A stretch of 14,258 nucleotides of DNA from positions 1-14,258 of the forward strand of contig CAMDKN010000013.1 in the NCBI GenBank assembly GCA_945901035.1, in the 5' to 3' direction. The notes beneath the pieces are model-generated. The model was not told the origin of the DNA. It saw only the letters and a list, made by a program, of their open reading frames with translations, and did not search any database. The stretch is from Gulosibacter massiliensis (GTDB lineage: Bacteria > Actinomycetota > Actinomycetes > Actinomycetales > Microbacteriaceae). Both the position numbers and the translations under genes were made by a program. Positions 1 to 6,956 of the stretch are shown here, piece by piece (position 1 is the stretch's first letter; each line of letters begins with the position of its first letter).

Positions 1-51
1 CCAAAACGCCATAGCCAGGAGGGCGGGAATGAATCGTTGGGCACTGCGCAT
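1..51 (-). CDS. N-terminal fragment of an unidentified, probably membrane, protein
   Basis: An ATG at 51 on the minus strand opens a frame running off the left edge after 17 codons, reading MRSAQRFIPALLAMAFW. A basic start followed by a hydrophobic run suits a first membrane helix or a signal peptide, but is too short to name a family. No Shine-Dalgarno sequence precedes the ATG. Instead a minus-strand TACGCT (63 to 58) ends six bases before the start codon, the TANNNT arrangement common at leaderless actinobacterial genes, with a perfect TTGACA (88 to 83) further upstream at a long 19-base spacing. It is divergent from the regulator gene and shares its operator, so it may belong to the same regulon, perhaps as a second transporter (inference). 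The gene call rests only on the start context and hydrophobicity. Confidence 0.45.
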   Translation of the reverse strand, partial: MRSAQRFIPALLAMAFW

Positions 52-82
52 CACGCCAGCGTAGCGTTACACTCGGCGAGTT

Positions 83-108
83 TGTCAATTTGTTCGTACA
101 ATATGACA
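83..108. promoter_or_regulatory. IolR-type operator A, long imperfect palindrome upstream of the regulator gene
   Basis: The inner palindrome is TTTGT-TCGT-ACAAT (89-102). It is flanked by outer arms TGTCA (83-87) and TGACA (104-108), giving a 26-base inverted repeat centred between 95 and 96. The right half overlaps a -10-like TACAAT (97-102) for the plus-strand regulator gene, and the left half overlaps a TTGACA (88 to 83) facing the minus-strand gene. A protein bound here would block both promoters, which fits autoregulation. On the minus strand the core TGTACGAACA fits 8 of 10 positions of the remembered IolR motif KGWCHTRACA. Which protein binds is inferred. Confidence 0.6.
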
Positions 109-141
109 CCACGGCAGTTTTGTTTAACGAGAGGAGTCCCT

Positions 142-894
142 GTGAACACCAACGTGATGGGAACCCTGTTCGCCGATCTCGATCGCAACGGCCCGATTCC
201 GTTGTATTACCAGGTCGAACAACGCTTGGAAAAGGCGATTCTCGACGGAGCTCTCCCACCCGGTGCACGCCTCGAAAACGAGGTCGCACTCGGTGAACGG
301 CTCAATCTCAGTCGCCCGACCATTCGCCGCGCGATTCAAGACCTCGTCGACAAAGGGCTTCTCGTCCGTCGACGCGGAATCGGCACCCAGGTTGTTCACG
401 GACGCGTGACCCGCGGTCTTGAACTCACCTCGCTGTTCGACGATCTGGCCAAGGGGGAAAAGGTACCGACGACAGTCCTGTTGTCGTACTCGGTCGACAA
501 GGCGAGCGACACGGTCGCCGACCGACTCGGTGTCGCACTCGGATCGCCGGTCCTTCACATCAAGCGCCTCCGAGTCGCGGACGGTGTTCCCGTCGCGGTG
601 CTCGAAAACTGGCTTCCCGAACAGTTCCTCGACATCACCGAAGACGACCTTCGCGAGTTGGGGCTCTACGAAATCCTGCGCGGACGGGGTGTGACGATTC
701 GGGTGGCGAAACAGAAAATCGGCGCTCGGACGTCGAACACCGCCGAAGCCGGACTCCTCGACACCGACCGCGGAACCGCTCTTCTCACGATGGAACGAGC
801 CGCGTTCGACAACGCCGGCGTCGGCATCGAATACGGTTCGCACTATTACCGGCCCGACCTGTATTCGTTCGAAGTCACCCTGGTCGAGAAGTAA
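142..894 (+). CDS. iolR: GntR-family (HutC/UTRA type) transcriptional regulator, IolR-like
   Basis: This is a 250-residue DNA-binding regulator, probably the repressor of the surrounding cyclitol genes with an effector-sensing C-terminal domain. Residues about 18-86 form a GntR winged helix-turn-helix (PIPLYYQVEQRLEKAI, then the recognition region LSRPTIRRAIQDLVDKGLL and the wing RRRGIGTQV). Residues about 95-245 look like a UTRA effector domain, ending in the typical GIEYGSHYYRPDLYSFEV block. The GTG at 142 is chosen because GAGGAG (131-136) lies five bases upstream; a longer frame from 37 would run through the operator. A palindrome (83-108) overlaps the likely -10 TACAAT, suggesting autoregulation. 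The gene is convergent with the importer operon. In C. glutamicum the inositol repressor IolR is also a GntR protein; assigning this one as IolR rests on neighbourhood and on the shared operators, not on alignment. Confidence 0.85.
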   Translation: MNTNVMGTLFADLDRNGPIPLYYQVEQRLEKAILDGALPPGARLENEVALGERLNLSRPTIRRAIQDLVDKGLLVRRRGIGTQVVHGRVTRGLELTSLFDDLAKGEKVPTTVLLSYSVDKASDTVADRLGVALGSPVLHIKRLRVADGVPVAVLENWLPEQFLDITEDDLRELGLYEILRGRGVTIRVAKQKIGARTSNTAEAGLLDTDRGTALLTMERAAFDNAGVGIEYGSHYYRPDLYSFEVTLVEK

Positions 895-908
895 CGGACA
901 AAACAGAA

Positions 909-934
909 AGCGGCGCGAGTTTCCCCGCGCCGCT
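909..934. terminator. Rho-independent terminator between the regulator and ABC operon
   Basis: The inverted repeat AGCGGCGCG (909-917) / CGCGCCGCT (926-934) makes a perfect nine-pair GC-rich stem with an eight-base loop, in the 56-base gap between convergent stops. Read on the minus strand it is followed by TTTCTGTTTTG, a fair U-rich tail, so it best serves the importer operon. On the plus side the tail is poor, so termination of the regulator transcript may be weaker. Confidence 0.8.
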
Positions 935-950
935 GCACTGTGTCCTGACC

Positions 951-1751
951 CTAGTCCTGACGGATGACGCTGATTTCGTGGGTCAGCGTGTCGAGCTCGG
1001 CTCCACCCGCCATCGCCTGAATCAGCTCGTCGAGCTGGACCTTTTCCCGCACGAACGACGCGGTCATGCGACCACGGTTGAGCAGATAGAAGTGGTCGCC
1101 GACGAGGAACGCGTGGTGCGGGTTGTGGGTGATGAAAATCACCGCAACACCGCGTTCCCGCGCTGCGAGGATGTACTTGAGCACGATTCCCGACTGACGA
1201 ACACCGAGCGCACTCGTCGGTTCGTCGAGGATCAGAACGTTGGCTCCGAAGTACACCGCTCGGGCAATCGCAACAGCCTGACGCTCACCACCCGACAGGG
1301 TGCCGATGGGCTGGTTCGTGTCGCGGAGATCGATTCCCATGTTCATGAGCTCGGTCTTCGCGGTTGCCTTTGCGAACTTCGTGTCGAGGATACCGAGAGG
1401 CTTCCACCACTTCTTCGGTTCGTTTCCGAGGAAGAAGTTTCGCCAGACCGACATCAACGGAACCGTGGCGAGGTCTTGGAACACCGTCGCGATTCCCTTT
1501 GCCATAGCGTCACGCGGCGAGTTGAACTCGGTTTTTTGCCCCGCGAGGAGGAACTCGCCGTCGCTCTGCTTGTGAACGCCCGACAGGATTTTGATGAGGG
1601 TTGACTTTCCCGCACCGTTGTCCCCGAGGACACAGGTGACCTGGCCGGGATATACCGCGAGCGATACGTCGGTCAGCGCGACGACGTTTCCGAATGACTT
1701 GCCGACATCCTTCATTTCGAGGATTGGTTCGGCTGATTTTTTCGCGATCAT
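951..1751 (-). CDS. Sugar/cyclitol ABC importer, single-domain ATP-binding protein (FrcA-like)
   Basis: This 266-residue ATPase powers the importer with the two genes transcribed before it. All nucleotide-binding motifs are visible: Walker A GDNGAGKS (43-50), Q-loop FQD (91-93), signature LSGGERQ (152-158), Walker B VLILDEP (172-178) and the H-loop histidine (about 209). Many sugar importers of this class (RbsA, MglA, XylG) carry two fused ATPase domains of about 500 residues. This protein has one, as in the FrcA-type fructose/cyclitol subgroup, so it probably acts as a homodimer. The ATG at 1751 overlaps the permease stop as ATGA, implying translational coupling; a longer in-frame extension would lie inside the permease. 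It is the last gene of the operon, ending before the hairpin at 909-934. The substrate, taken as an inositol, is inferred from the neighbours. Confidence 0.9.
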   Translation of the reverse strand: MIAKKSAEPILEMKDVGKSFGNVVALTDVSLAVYPGQVTCVLGDNGAGKSTLIKILSGVHKQSDGEFLLAGQKTEFNSPRDAMAKGIATVFQDLATVPLMSVWRNFFLGNEPKKWWKPLGILDTKFAKATAKTELMNMGIDLRDTNQPIGTLSGGERQAVAIARAVYFGANVLILDEPTSALGVRQSGIVLKYILAARERGVAVIFITHNPHHAFLVGDHFYLLNRGRMTASFVREKVQLDELIQAMAGGAELDTLTHEISVIRQD

Positions 1752-2788
1752 TTGCGTGCTCCCTTCGCCTGCTTGGACAGCCAGGTGTTGACCAAAACTG
1801 CGAGGAAGAGGATGACCCCGAGGAAGGTCGATACCCAGTCCTGATCCCACAGCGCGTAGGGGATTCCGATAGCGGCGAATCCCATGATGATCGCACCGAT
1901 TGACGCTCCGATTGCGGAGCCGGCACCACCGTTGAGGAGAGTCCCACCGACCGCCGCGGCGATGATGTAGTAGAACTCTTGTCCGATTCCCTGACCCGCC
2001 TGCATACCGCGCAGTTCGAGAAGAGTCATCGCGCCGACCAGTGCGGCCGCGACCGAGGTCAGAACGAAGAGAATGATCTTGGTCCGAGCAACCGGGACAC
2101 CCGCGTTGCGGGCCGCGTTGGGGTCACCACCCGATGCGAAAATCCAGTTTCCGAAAGTGGTTCGCGTCAACAACCAGGTCGCAAAAATGGTGAAACCGAT
2201 CCACCACAGTACCGACACCTGGAACGACGCACCACCGAACTCGATCTTGGTGGCAAACCAATTACGAGCGGTCTCGAAGCCCTCGCCCGTGTCGACGCCG
2301 TCGACGCGAACAGTTCCGGTGAGAAGCTTGGTGACGGCGAGGTTGATTCCCTTGAGAACAAAGAAGGTGGCGAGCGTCACGATAAATGACGGCAGGCCGG
2401 TCTTGATAACCAGATAACCGTTGGCGAGACCGACGAATGCGGCAAAGACCAAGGTTGTCAGGAGTGCGGGCCACACACCCATACCTGCTTCACTGATGAG
2501 GTTTCCCATCAGGAGCCCGGCGCTACCCACCATGACACCGGACGAGAGATCGAACTCTCCGGCGATCATGAGAAGTGCGACGAAAATGGAGACGATCCCG
2601 ATGGGGGCGGCGAACTTGGTCCAACCCGCCGCACCTTGGAGTTGTGCGAACTGTCCCGTCGTGTCGACGATGGCGAAGACGGTAAAAATAACAAGCGCTC
2701 CGATGAGGGCTCCCAGTTCGGGGCGGCGAAGTGCTTTGGTGAATAGTGAGACGCGTTGAATGCGTTCATCTGTTTTTACAGCGGTCAT
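1748..2788 (-). CDS. Sugar/cyclitol ABC importer permease (RbsC/FrcC family)
   Basis: This polytopic membrane protein of about 346 residues belongs to the BPD_transp_2 permease family, which forms the channel of ribose, fructose and inositol importers. It shows repeated hydrophobic segments from about residue 25 onward and the family-typical loop GEFDLSSG (77-84), matching the G.xDLSxG motif of RbsC-like proteins. The ATG at 2788 is preferred: the AAAGG ribosome-binding site is about ten bases upstream, whereas the in-frame GTG at 2797 is only about three bases from it. The gene follows the binding-protein gene after a gap of roughly 90 bases holding a strong hairpin, and overlaps the ATPase start by four bases (ATGA). 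Two such permeases would pair with two ATPase subunits. Cyclitol specificity is inferred from context. Confidence 0.9.
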   Translation of the reverse strand: MTAVKTDERIQRVSLFTKALRRPELGALIGALVIFTVFAIVDTTGQFAQLQGAAGWTKFAAPIGIVSIFVALLMIAGEFDLSSGVMVGSAGLLMGNLISEAGMGVWPALLTTLVFAAFVGLANGYLVIKTGLPSFIVTLATFFVLKGINLAVTKLLTGTVRVDGVDTGEGFETARNWFATKIEFGGASFQVSVLWWIGFTIFATWLLTRTTFGNWIFASGGDPNAARNAGVPVARTKIILFVLTSVAAALVGAMTLLELRGMQAGQGIGQEFYYIIAAAVGGTLLNGGAGSAIGASIGAIIMGFAAIGIPYALWDQDWVSTFLGVILFLAVLVNTWLSKQAKGARK

Positions 2789-2833
2789 CGTTGACACACC
2801 TTTCTCTTGAGATAAGTCTAAGAATAAAGGAGA

Positions 2834-2865
2834 GCGGCTGGCACCGGTTTCCCTGCGCCAGCCGC
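2834..2865 (-). terminator. Intercistronic hairpin between binding-protein and permease genes
   Basis: GCGGCTGGC (2834-2842) and GCCAGCCGC (2857-2865) pair in a perfect nine-base stem with a 14-base loop, just after the binding-protein stop on the minus strand. The following minus-strand bases (TCTCCTTTATTC) are only moderately U-rich. It is therefore more likely a partial terminator or a mRNA-stabilising hairpin than a full stop. Such elements commonly leave more binding-protein message than permease message. Confidence 0.65.
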
Positions 2866-2885
2866 CCCCTCTGTGGTGCTTGAGA

Positions 2886-3854
2886 CTAGCGCGTACCTGC
2901 TTCGACCAGTTCCATGACCTTGTCTACGTTGTCCGCGGTAACGAAACCAGGGCCGGTGTAGATGGGGAGTCCACCACCGAGCTCGTGAGCGTTGGTGATG
3001 TTGAGGAACAAGAGGACAACCGACATGTAGCCCTGAGCGTACTGCTGCTGGTCTACGGCGAAGGCCATCTTTCCGTCCTTGATTGCGGTGAGTGCGTCAG
3101 CCGACATGTCGACGGTACCGATGATCGCGTTGCGACCAGTGGCTTCCGAAGCGACGAGTGCTGCACCGGTTGCGATGTCTGCGTTGAGCGCGAAGATGCC
3201 ATCGATGGCCGTGTCGGCCTCGAGTGCAGCCTGGATCTTGGCAGCCGAACCAGCGAGGTCTGCGAGTCCACCGTCGATGTTGAAGTCAATAACTTCACCT
3301 TCGAAGGTCTCACGCGCGCCAGCACAACGGTCGGTCAGACCCGAGTTCGCTGCTTCCTGAATGGGGCAGAGAATCTTGGTTGCACCGAGGTCGTTGAAGC
3401 GAAGTCCAGCTTCGCGTCCAGCAACGATTTCGTCCTGACCAACGTGCGTGAACGCACCGAGGTCGCGGAACACGGACGAACCGGAGTTCATCGTGACCGT
3501 GGGGATGCCAGCTGCAGCAGCGGCGAGCATTGCGTCCGAGATGGCGTCAGCATCGGGAGCCGATGCTGCGATACCCGAACAGCCACCGGCGGTACCGGCT
3601 TCAATGGTCGAAGCCTGCTTTGCCGAGTCGTTGGTCGATCCCTGGTAGTCAAGAGTGACACCGAGGTCTGCAGCAGCAGCTTCGGCACCAGCCTGTGCGA
3701 CCGACCAGAACGTTCCACCGTCACCGTGCGTGTAGACACAGATCTTGATGTCAGCGTTTCCGCCTGCAGCACCGGTGTCGCCACCGGCCGTTGCACAGCC
3801 CGCGAGTGCGAGCGATGATACCGCGGCGATTACCGCGAATTTCTTCCAGGACAT
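2886..3854 (-). CDS. Periplasmic-type sugar/cyclitol-binding lipoprotein of the ABC importer
   Basis: This 322-residue solute-binding protein captures the substrate outside the membrane. Its N-terminus is a lipoprotein signal: basic MSWKK, a hydrophobic stretch, then lipobox LAGC with the acylated cysteine at residue 20, followed by a Gly/Ala-rich linker. The rest resembles the Peripla_BP_4 (RbsB-like) fold, with an N-terminal IKICVYTHGDGGTFWSVAQAG strand-helix start, IPTVTMNSG in the hinge region and a late GTVDMSADALTAIKDGK segment. The ATG at 3854 has an AGAGAGG ribosome-binding site about five bases upstream. It is the first gene of the importer operon and diverges from the iolE-like gene across operator B. 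The ligand, an inositol or close relative, is inferred from the pathway around it; RbsB-like proteins also bind pentoses and hexoses. Confidence 0.9.
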   Translation of the reverse strand: MSWKKFAVIAAVSSLALAGCATAGGDTGAAGGNADIKICVYTHGDGGTFWSVAQAGAEAAAADLGVTLDYQGSTNDSAKQASTIEAGTAGGCSGIAASAPDADAISDAMLAAAAAGIPTVTMNSGSSVFRDLGAFTHVGQDEIVAGREAGLRFNDLGATKILCPIQEAANSGLTDRCAGARETFEGEVIDFNIDGGLADLAGSAAKIQAALEADTAIDGIFALNADIATGAALVASEATGRNAIIGTVDMSADALTAIKDGKMAFAVDQQQYAQGYMSVVLLFLNITNAHELGGGLPIYTGPGFVTADNVDKVMELVEAGTR

Positions 3855-3921
3855 AGAAGCCTCTCTTCCTTGAGTTTGTAACTTGTCCTTCTCACACCTA
3901 GGGCGGTGCGAGACGATACAA

Positions 3922-3937
3922 CTATGTCATATCAAAG
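3922..3937. promoter_or_regulatory. IolR-type operator B between the importer and iolE-like genes
   Basis: The 16 bases CTATGTCATATCAAAG match operator D (12231-12246) at 12 positions, and TGTCATATCA (3925-3934) fits 9 of 10 positions of the remembered IolR motif KGWCHTRACA. The site lies in the 179-base divergent gap between the binding-protein and iolE-like starts. TACAAC and GTTGTA (3917-3922 and 3942-3947) flank it as a wider inverted repeat. It is the least symmetric of the four copies. I could not fix a promoter on either strand. Confidence 0.5.
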
Positions 3938-4033
3938 TCGCGTTGTAGAGTGCAGGCACGTCACCGTTACCGAATCGGTATAGAGCCGAACGCTGGTTCG
4001 ACACAACCCCTCCCGGAAGGACACCCCATCACC

Positions 4034-4906
4034 GTGAACGCCAAAATCGCCGGAGCGCCCATCTCGTGGGGCGTGTGTGAGGTCCCCGGTTGGGGACACC
4101 AGATGAGCCAGTCCCGCGTCCTCAGCGAGATGACCGAACTCGGCTTCAGTGCTTGCGAATTCGGGCCGTTGGGATTCCTTCCCGTCGATGCCGCCGGACG
4201 CGTCGCGACGCTGCGCGAACACGGCCTGTCCGCGGTCGGCGGCTTTGTTCCCGTCCTTCTTCACGATGAGTCGCACGACCCCACACCCGAGATCCGTGCG
4301 GAACTCGAGGTGTTCCGCGCCGCGGGCGCCGAGGTGATGGTCCTCGCTGCGAGCAGCGGCAGTGACGGTTACGACACACGTCCCGTCCTCACCGATGCGC
4401 AGTGGAGCACGCTCTTCCGGCACCTCACCGAACTCGAAGCCCTCGCCGCCGAGTATGACGTCCTTGCCGTCATCCACCCCCACGTCGGGACGATGGTCGA
4501 AACGAAGGATGACATTGAGCGTGTGTTGGCGGGCTCGTCAATCGGGTTCTGCCTCGACACCGGACACATGTTCATCGGCGGAACCGACCCGGTCGAGTTC
4601 GCTCGCGACCACGCAACCCGGGTGAAACACGTCCACGCGAAGGACGTCAACCTCGACATCGCGCGCCGAGTGAAGGCGGGCGAAATGACCTACTACGACG
4701 GCGTGATCGCGGGAATGTACGTGCCGCTCGGTCAGGGCGATGTCGACGTCGCCTCGATCGTCCGATCGCTCGAAGCATCGGGTTTCACGGGTTGGTATGT
4801 CCTCGAGCAGGACAATGTCGTGACAGCGGAACCAGCCCCGAGCGCCGGACCCGCCGTCGACGCACGGATCAGCGTCGACTACCTGCGGTCGCTACTCGGC
4901 GAATAA
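4034..4906 (+). CDS. iolE: Inosose dehydratase-like TIM-barrel protein (IolE-like)
   Basis: This 290-residue protein of the AP-endonuclease-2-like TIM-barrel family probably dehydrates scyllo-inosose (2-keto-myo-inositol) in the cytoplasm, the second step of inositol breakdown. It opens with GAPISWGVCEVPGWG, a hallmark of inosose dehydratase-like proteins. Likely metal-site residues are E42 (CEFGPLG), the HPHVGTMVET block (148-157), D175 and H178 (LDTGH), H199/H201 (HVHAKD) and E258 (LEQD). The HPHVGT block resembles the HHxGT stretch I associate with IolE rather than with IolI or IolH. The GTG at 4034 is preferred because GGAAGGA (4015-4021) precedes it, although at 12-13 bases the spacing is long; the longer frame from 3950 starts next to the operator. 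The gene is divergent from the importer and ends five bases from the convergent iolG-like gene. Other sugar isomerase/epimerase activities remain possible. Confidence 0.8.
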   Translation: MNAKIAGAPISWGVCEVPGWGHQMSQSRVLSEMTELGFSACEFGPLGFLPVDAAGRVATLREHGLSAVGGFVPVLLHDESHDPTPEIRAELEVFRAAGAEVMVLAASSGSDGYDTRPVLTDAQWSTLFRHLTELEALAAEYDVLAVIHPHVGTMVETKDDIERVLAGSSIGFCLDTGHMFIGGTDPVEFARDHATRVKHVHAKDVNLDIARRVKAGEMTYYDGVIAGMYVPLGQGDVDVASIVRSLEASGFTGWYVLEQDNVVTAEPAPSAGPAVDARISVDYLRSLLGE

Positions 4907-4911
4907 ATCGC

Positions 4912-5919
4912 TTACAGCTTGCCGTCGACCGAGACGGACACACCCGTACGTGCCGATTCCGTCGCCGCGTCCGCGAGGATGAGCGCCGCCCGCCCGTCGT
5001 CAAAGGTGGGGTTGTAGTTCTTGCCGTCGCGGATTCCGTCGAGGAACAGAGCGAGTTCGCGTCGGTACGACACCGCGTATCGAACGAGGAAAGCGTCGAT
5101 GAACGGCTCAGCCTGCCCGGTCCCCGCCGCGTCGTACTTCTGCACGGTCGTGGGCGACACGTTGTGGGCGTGGAACATCGCCTTGTCGCCGAACGCCTCG
5201 AGACGCTGGTCGTAGCCGTATGCCGAGTGACGTGAGTTGACGATGACAATGATCTCGCCACCCCGACCGCGCATCGTGACGGACACCGAGTCGTAGTCGT
5301 TCTCGGCTTTGATGTCGTCGCTGAAGACATTGGTTCCGGCGGCGTACACATCGACGATGTCGGGAACGAAGTAGCGGGCCATGTCGAAGTCGTGGATGGT
5401 CATGTCGCGGAAGATTCCACCGGACACCGCGATGTAGGCGCGAGGGGCGGGGCCGGGGTCGCGCGAGAGGATCACGAGTTGTTCGAGTTTGCCGGCTTCA
5501 CCCGCGGCGACGCGGCGCTGGATCGATTCGAACTGCGGGTCAAAGCGTCGGTTGAAACCGATGGCGATGTGGACGTTCGCGGCGTTCGCCTTGTCGCGCA
5601 ACTTTTCGACCTTCTCGATGTCGAGGTCAATCGGCTTTTCACACAGCACGTGAATTCCCGCATCAATCGCGCGGTCGATCATGTCGAGGTGAGTGGGGGT
5701 CGGAGACGCCACCACAATCACATCGACCTCACCGGACTTAAAGACATCCTCGGGGTCGGCCGTGACCTTGCCGCCAAACTCCGCGGCGAGTTTCTCGGCG
5801 CCCTCGATGAAAGGATCGCAAATCCAGACCAGGTTAGCGCCCTTCGTGTCGGCGATACTGCCGGCGTGAACCTGACCGATTCGTCCCGAGCCAATGAGTC
5901 CAATGTTGAGATCGCCCAC
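4912..5919 (-). CDS. iolG: Inositol 2-dehydrogenase, Gfo/Idh/MocA family (IolG-like)
   Basis: This 335-residue NAD-dependent dehydrogenase probably oxidises myo-inositol to scyllo-inosose, the entry step of the pathway. The Rossmann part has GLIGSGRIGQVHA (about residues 7-19) and VVASPTPTH, then the CEKP box with K95. The second domain carries GFNRRFDP (121-128) and GGIFRDMTIHDFDMARY with D172 and H176. K, D and H reproduce the catalytic Lys-Asp-His set described for B. subtilis inositol dehydrogenase, at nearly the same numbers. The length is normal for the family. The GTG at 5919 is chosen because AAAGG lies about six bases upstream and because an extension would cross operator C. It diverges from the SDR operon. 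Scyllo- or chiro-inositol specificity cannot be excluded. Confidence 0.87.
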   Translation of the reverse strand: MGDLNIGLIGSGRIGQVHAGSIADTKGANLVWICDPFIEGAEKLAAEFGGKVTADPEDVFKSGEVDVIVVASPTPTHLDMIDRAIDAGIHVLCEKPIDLDIEKVEKLRDKANAANVHIAIGFNRRFDPQFESIQRRVAAGEAGKLEQLVILSRDPGPAPRAYIAVSGGIFRDMTIHDFDMARYFVPDIVDVYAAGTNVFSDDIKAENDYDSVSVTMRGRGGEIIVIVNSRHSAYGYDQRLEAFGDKAMFHAHNVSPTTVQKYDAAGTGQAEPFIDAFLVRYAVSYRRELALFLDGIRDGKNYNPTFDDGRAALILADAATESARTGVSVSVDGKL

Positions 5920-5931
5920 GAGGCACCTTTC

Positions 5932-5947
5932 ATTTGTTAGGACAAAC
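5932..5947. promoter_or_regulatory. IolR-type operator C between iolG-like and SDR genes
   Basis: TTTGT-TAGG-ACAAA (5933-5946) is a clean five-base palindrome with a four-base centre. Its minus-strand core TGTCCTAACA matches all ten positions of the remembered IolR motif KGWCHTRACA. It shares the 12-base string TGTTAGGACAAA with operator D. A -10-like TACAAT (5949-5954) for the plus-strand operon follows two bases later, and the site also lies 13 bases upstream of the iolG-like start, so one bound regulator could close both directions. Confidence 0.7.
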
Positions 5948-5981
5948 ATACAATAATTGGGGTACCTCAACAAGGAGACCC

Positions 5982-6938
5982 ATGTCCCGCATCGCCATCA
6001 CCGGCTCGACCGGCTTCGTCGGCAGCAACATTTCCGAGGTGCTGCAGTCGTTCGGACACACCGTGGTCGGTTTGACGCGCGACAGCCGCGTGCACAACGC
6101 GCCCTGGGAACTCCACGATGTTGATTACGCGTCGGACGCCTCCCTCGCCTCGGCAGTGGCCGGCGCCGATGCGGTTGTCCACTGTGCGATCGCCGACGAC
6201 TTTCGCCGCCTACTCAACGATCGGGCCGCGGCGTACGACAATTACGTGGCGCTCACCGAACGGCTCGCACGCATCGCCGACGCCAACGGGCAAAAGTTCA
6301 TCTTCATTTCGACCGACTGGGTGATGGACGGCACGGGACATCGCGAACTCGAATCGAACCACGGCAACGCCATCAATTACTACGGCTACCTGAAGGGACT
6401 CGCTGAACAGGCCGTTCACAGTGCGCTGGAGGGTAGAGGGGTCGTTGCGCGCGTAGCCGGAGTGATGGGCCGTCATCGAATTGCCGAAGCACCCAGGTTG
6501 CAGGACGTCGGCTTCGGGTTTTACGTCGACACGCTGGTTCGATCGCTCCGCGCGGGGCAGGAGTTTCAGGTGTGGGGCGGCCCCAACGTTAACCAGATCA
6601 CGACGCCGTCCCTTGCCTCCGAAGCCGGTGCGCAGATTGCCCGAATCATCGCGCGCGACGCGACGGGGACGCTCCACCTCGTGGGCGACACCGCGGTCAC
6701 CCGAATGGAACTCGCCTACGCCACGTGCGACGTATTCGACCTGCCCCGTTATCTGATCACCGAGGGCGAGCCACCCGCCGCGGAACTGTTCCCGGGCCCG
6801 GTCCCCGTGGATTCGAGCCTCGCCAACGAACACACCAAAACGGTGTTGGGGCTCGGCCCCCAGCCGTTGACCGACATCCTGACCGCGTTTCGCGCGGAAA
6901 TCGATAACGGTCACGTCAGCCCCTTGACCCGCGACTGA
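5982..6938 (+). CDS. RmlD-like short-chain dehydrogenase/epimerase of unknown substrate
   Basis: This 318-residue extended SDR binds a nicotinamide cofactor through GSTGFVG (8-14). It has the motif FISTDWVMDG (about 108-117), a variant of the STDYVFDG motif of dTDP-4-dehydrorhamnose reductases, and a YxxxK catalytic pair at Y134 and K138 (NYYGYLKGLAE). The ATG at 5982 follows AAGGAG (5972-5977) at four bases; -10-like TACAAT (5949-5954) and operator C lie upstream. It heads a tight operon with a TIM-barrel protein and a second Gfo/Idh dehydrogenase. No rhamnose or other nucleotide-sugar gene is nearby, so a deoxysugar role is unlikely. Oxidation, reduction or epimerisation of a cyclitol intermediate is a reasonable guess, but the substrate is not shown by the sequence. 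Family assignment is firm; function is open. Confidence 0.8.
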   Translation: MSRIAITGSTGFVGSNISEVLQSFGHTVVGLTRDSRVHNAPWELHDVDYASDASLASAVAGADAVVHCAIADDFRRLLNDRAAAYDNYVALTERLARIADANGQKFIFISTDWVMDGTGHRELESNHGNAINYYGYLKGLAEQAVHSALEGRGVVARVAGVMGRHRIAEAPRLQDVGFGFYVDTLVRSLRAGQEFQVWGGPNVNQITTPSLASEAGAQIARIIARDATGTLHLVGDTAVTRMELAYATCDVFDLPRYLITEGEPPAAELFPGPVPVDSSLANEHTKTVLGLGPQPLTDILTAFRAEIDNGHVSPLTRD

Positions 6939-6956
6939 GAAGGATTGGATGACACC

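Noticed and set aside
124..843. A 239-codon minus-strand frame opposite the regulator gene
   Set aside because: It mirrors the GntR coding sequence, which has clear HTH and UTRA domains; no start context or protein motif supports it.
2880..3818. A 312-codon plus-strand frame opposite the binding-protein gene
   Set aside because: The sense gene has a lipoprotein signal and full RbsB-like features; the antisense product is Cys/Arg/Val-rich with no motif and no ribosome-binding site.
3870..3887. Extra half-sites TTTGTAAC and TTGTCC before the binding-protein gene
   Set aside because: The half-sites are in direct rather than inverted orientation and do not meet the four-base-spaced pattern.
3962..3990. 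Short inverted repeat TACCG/CGGTA and a TATAGA in the iolE-like leader as riboswitch or promoter
   Set aside because: The stem is five bases with a three-base loop, and no suitable -35 lies at a usable distance.
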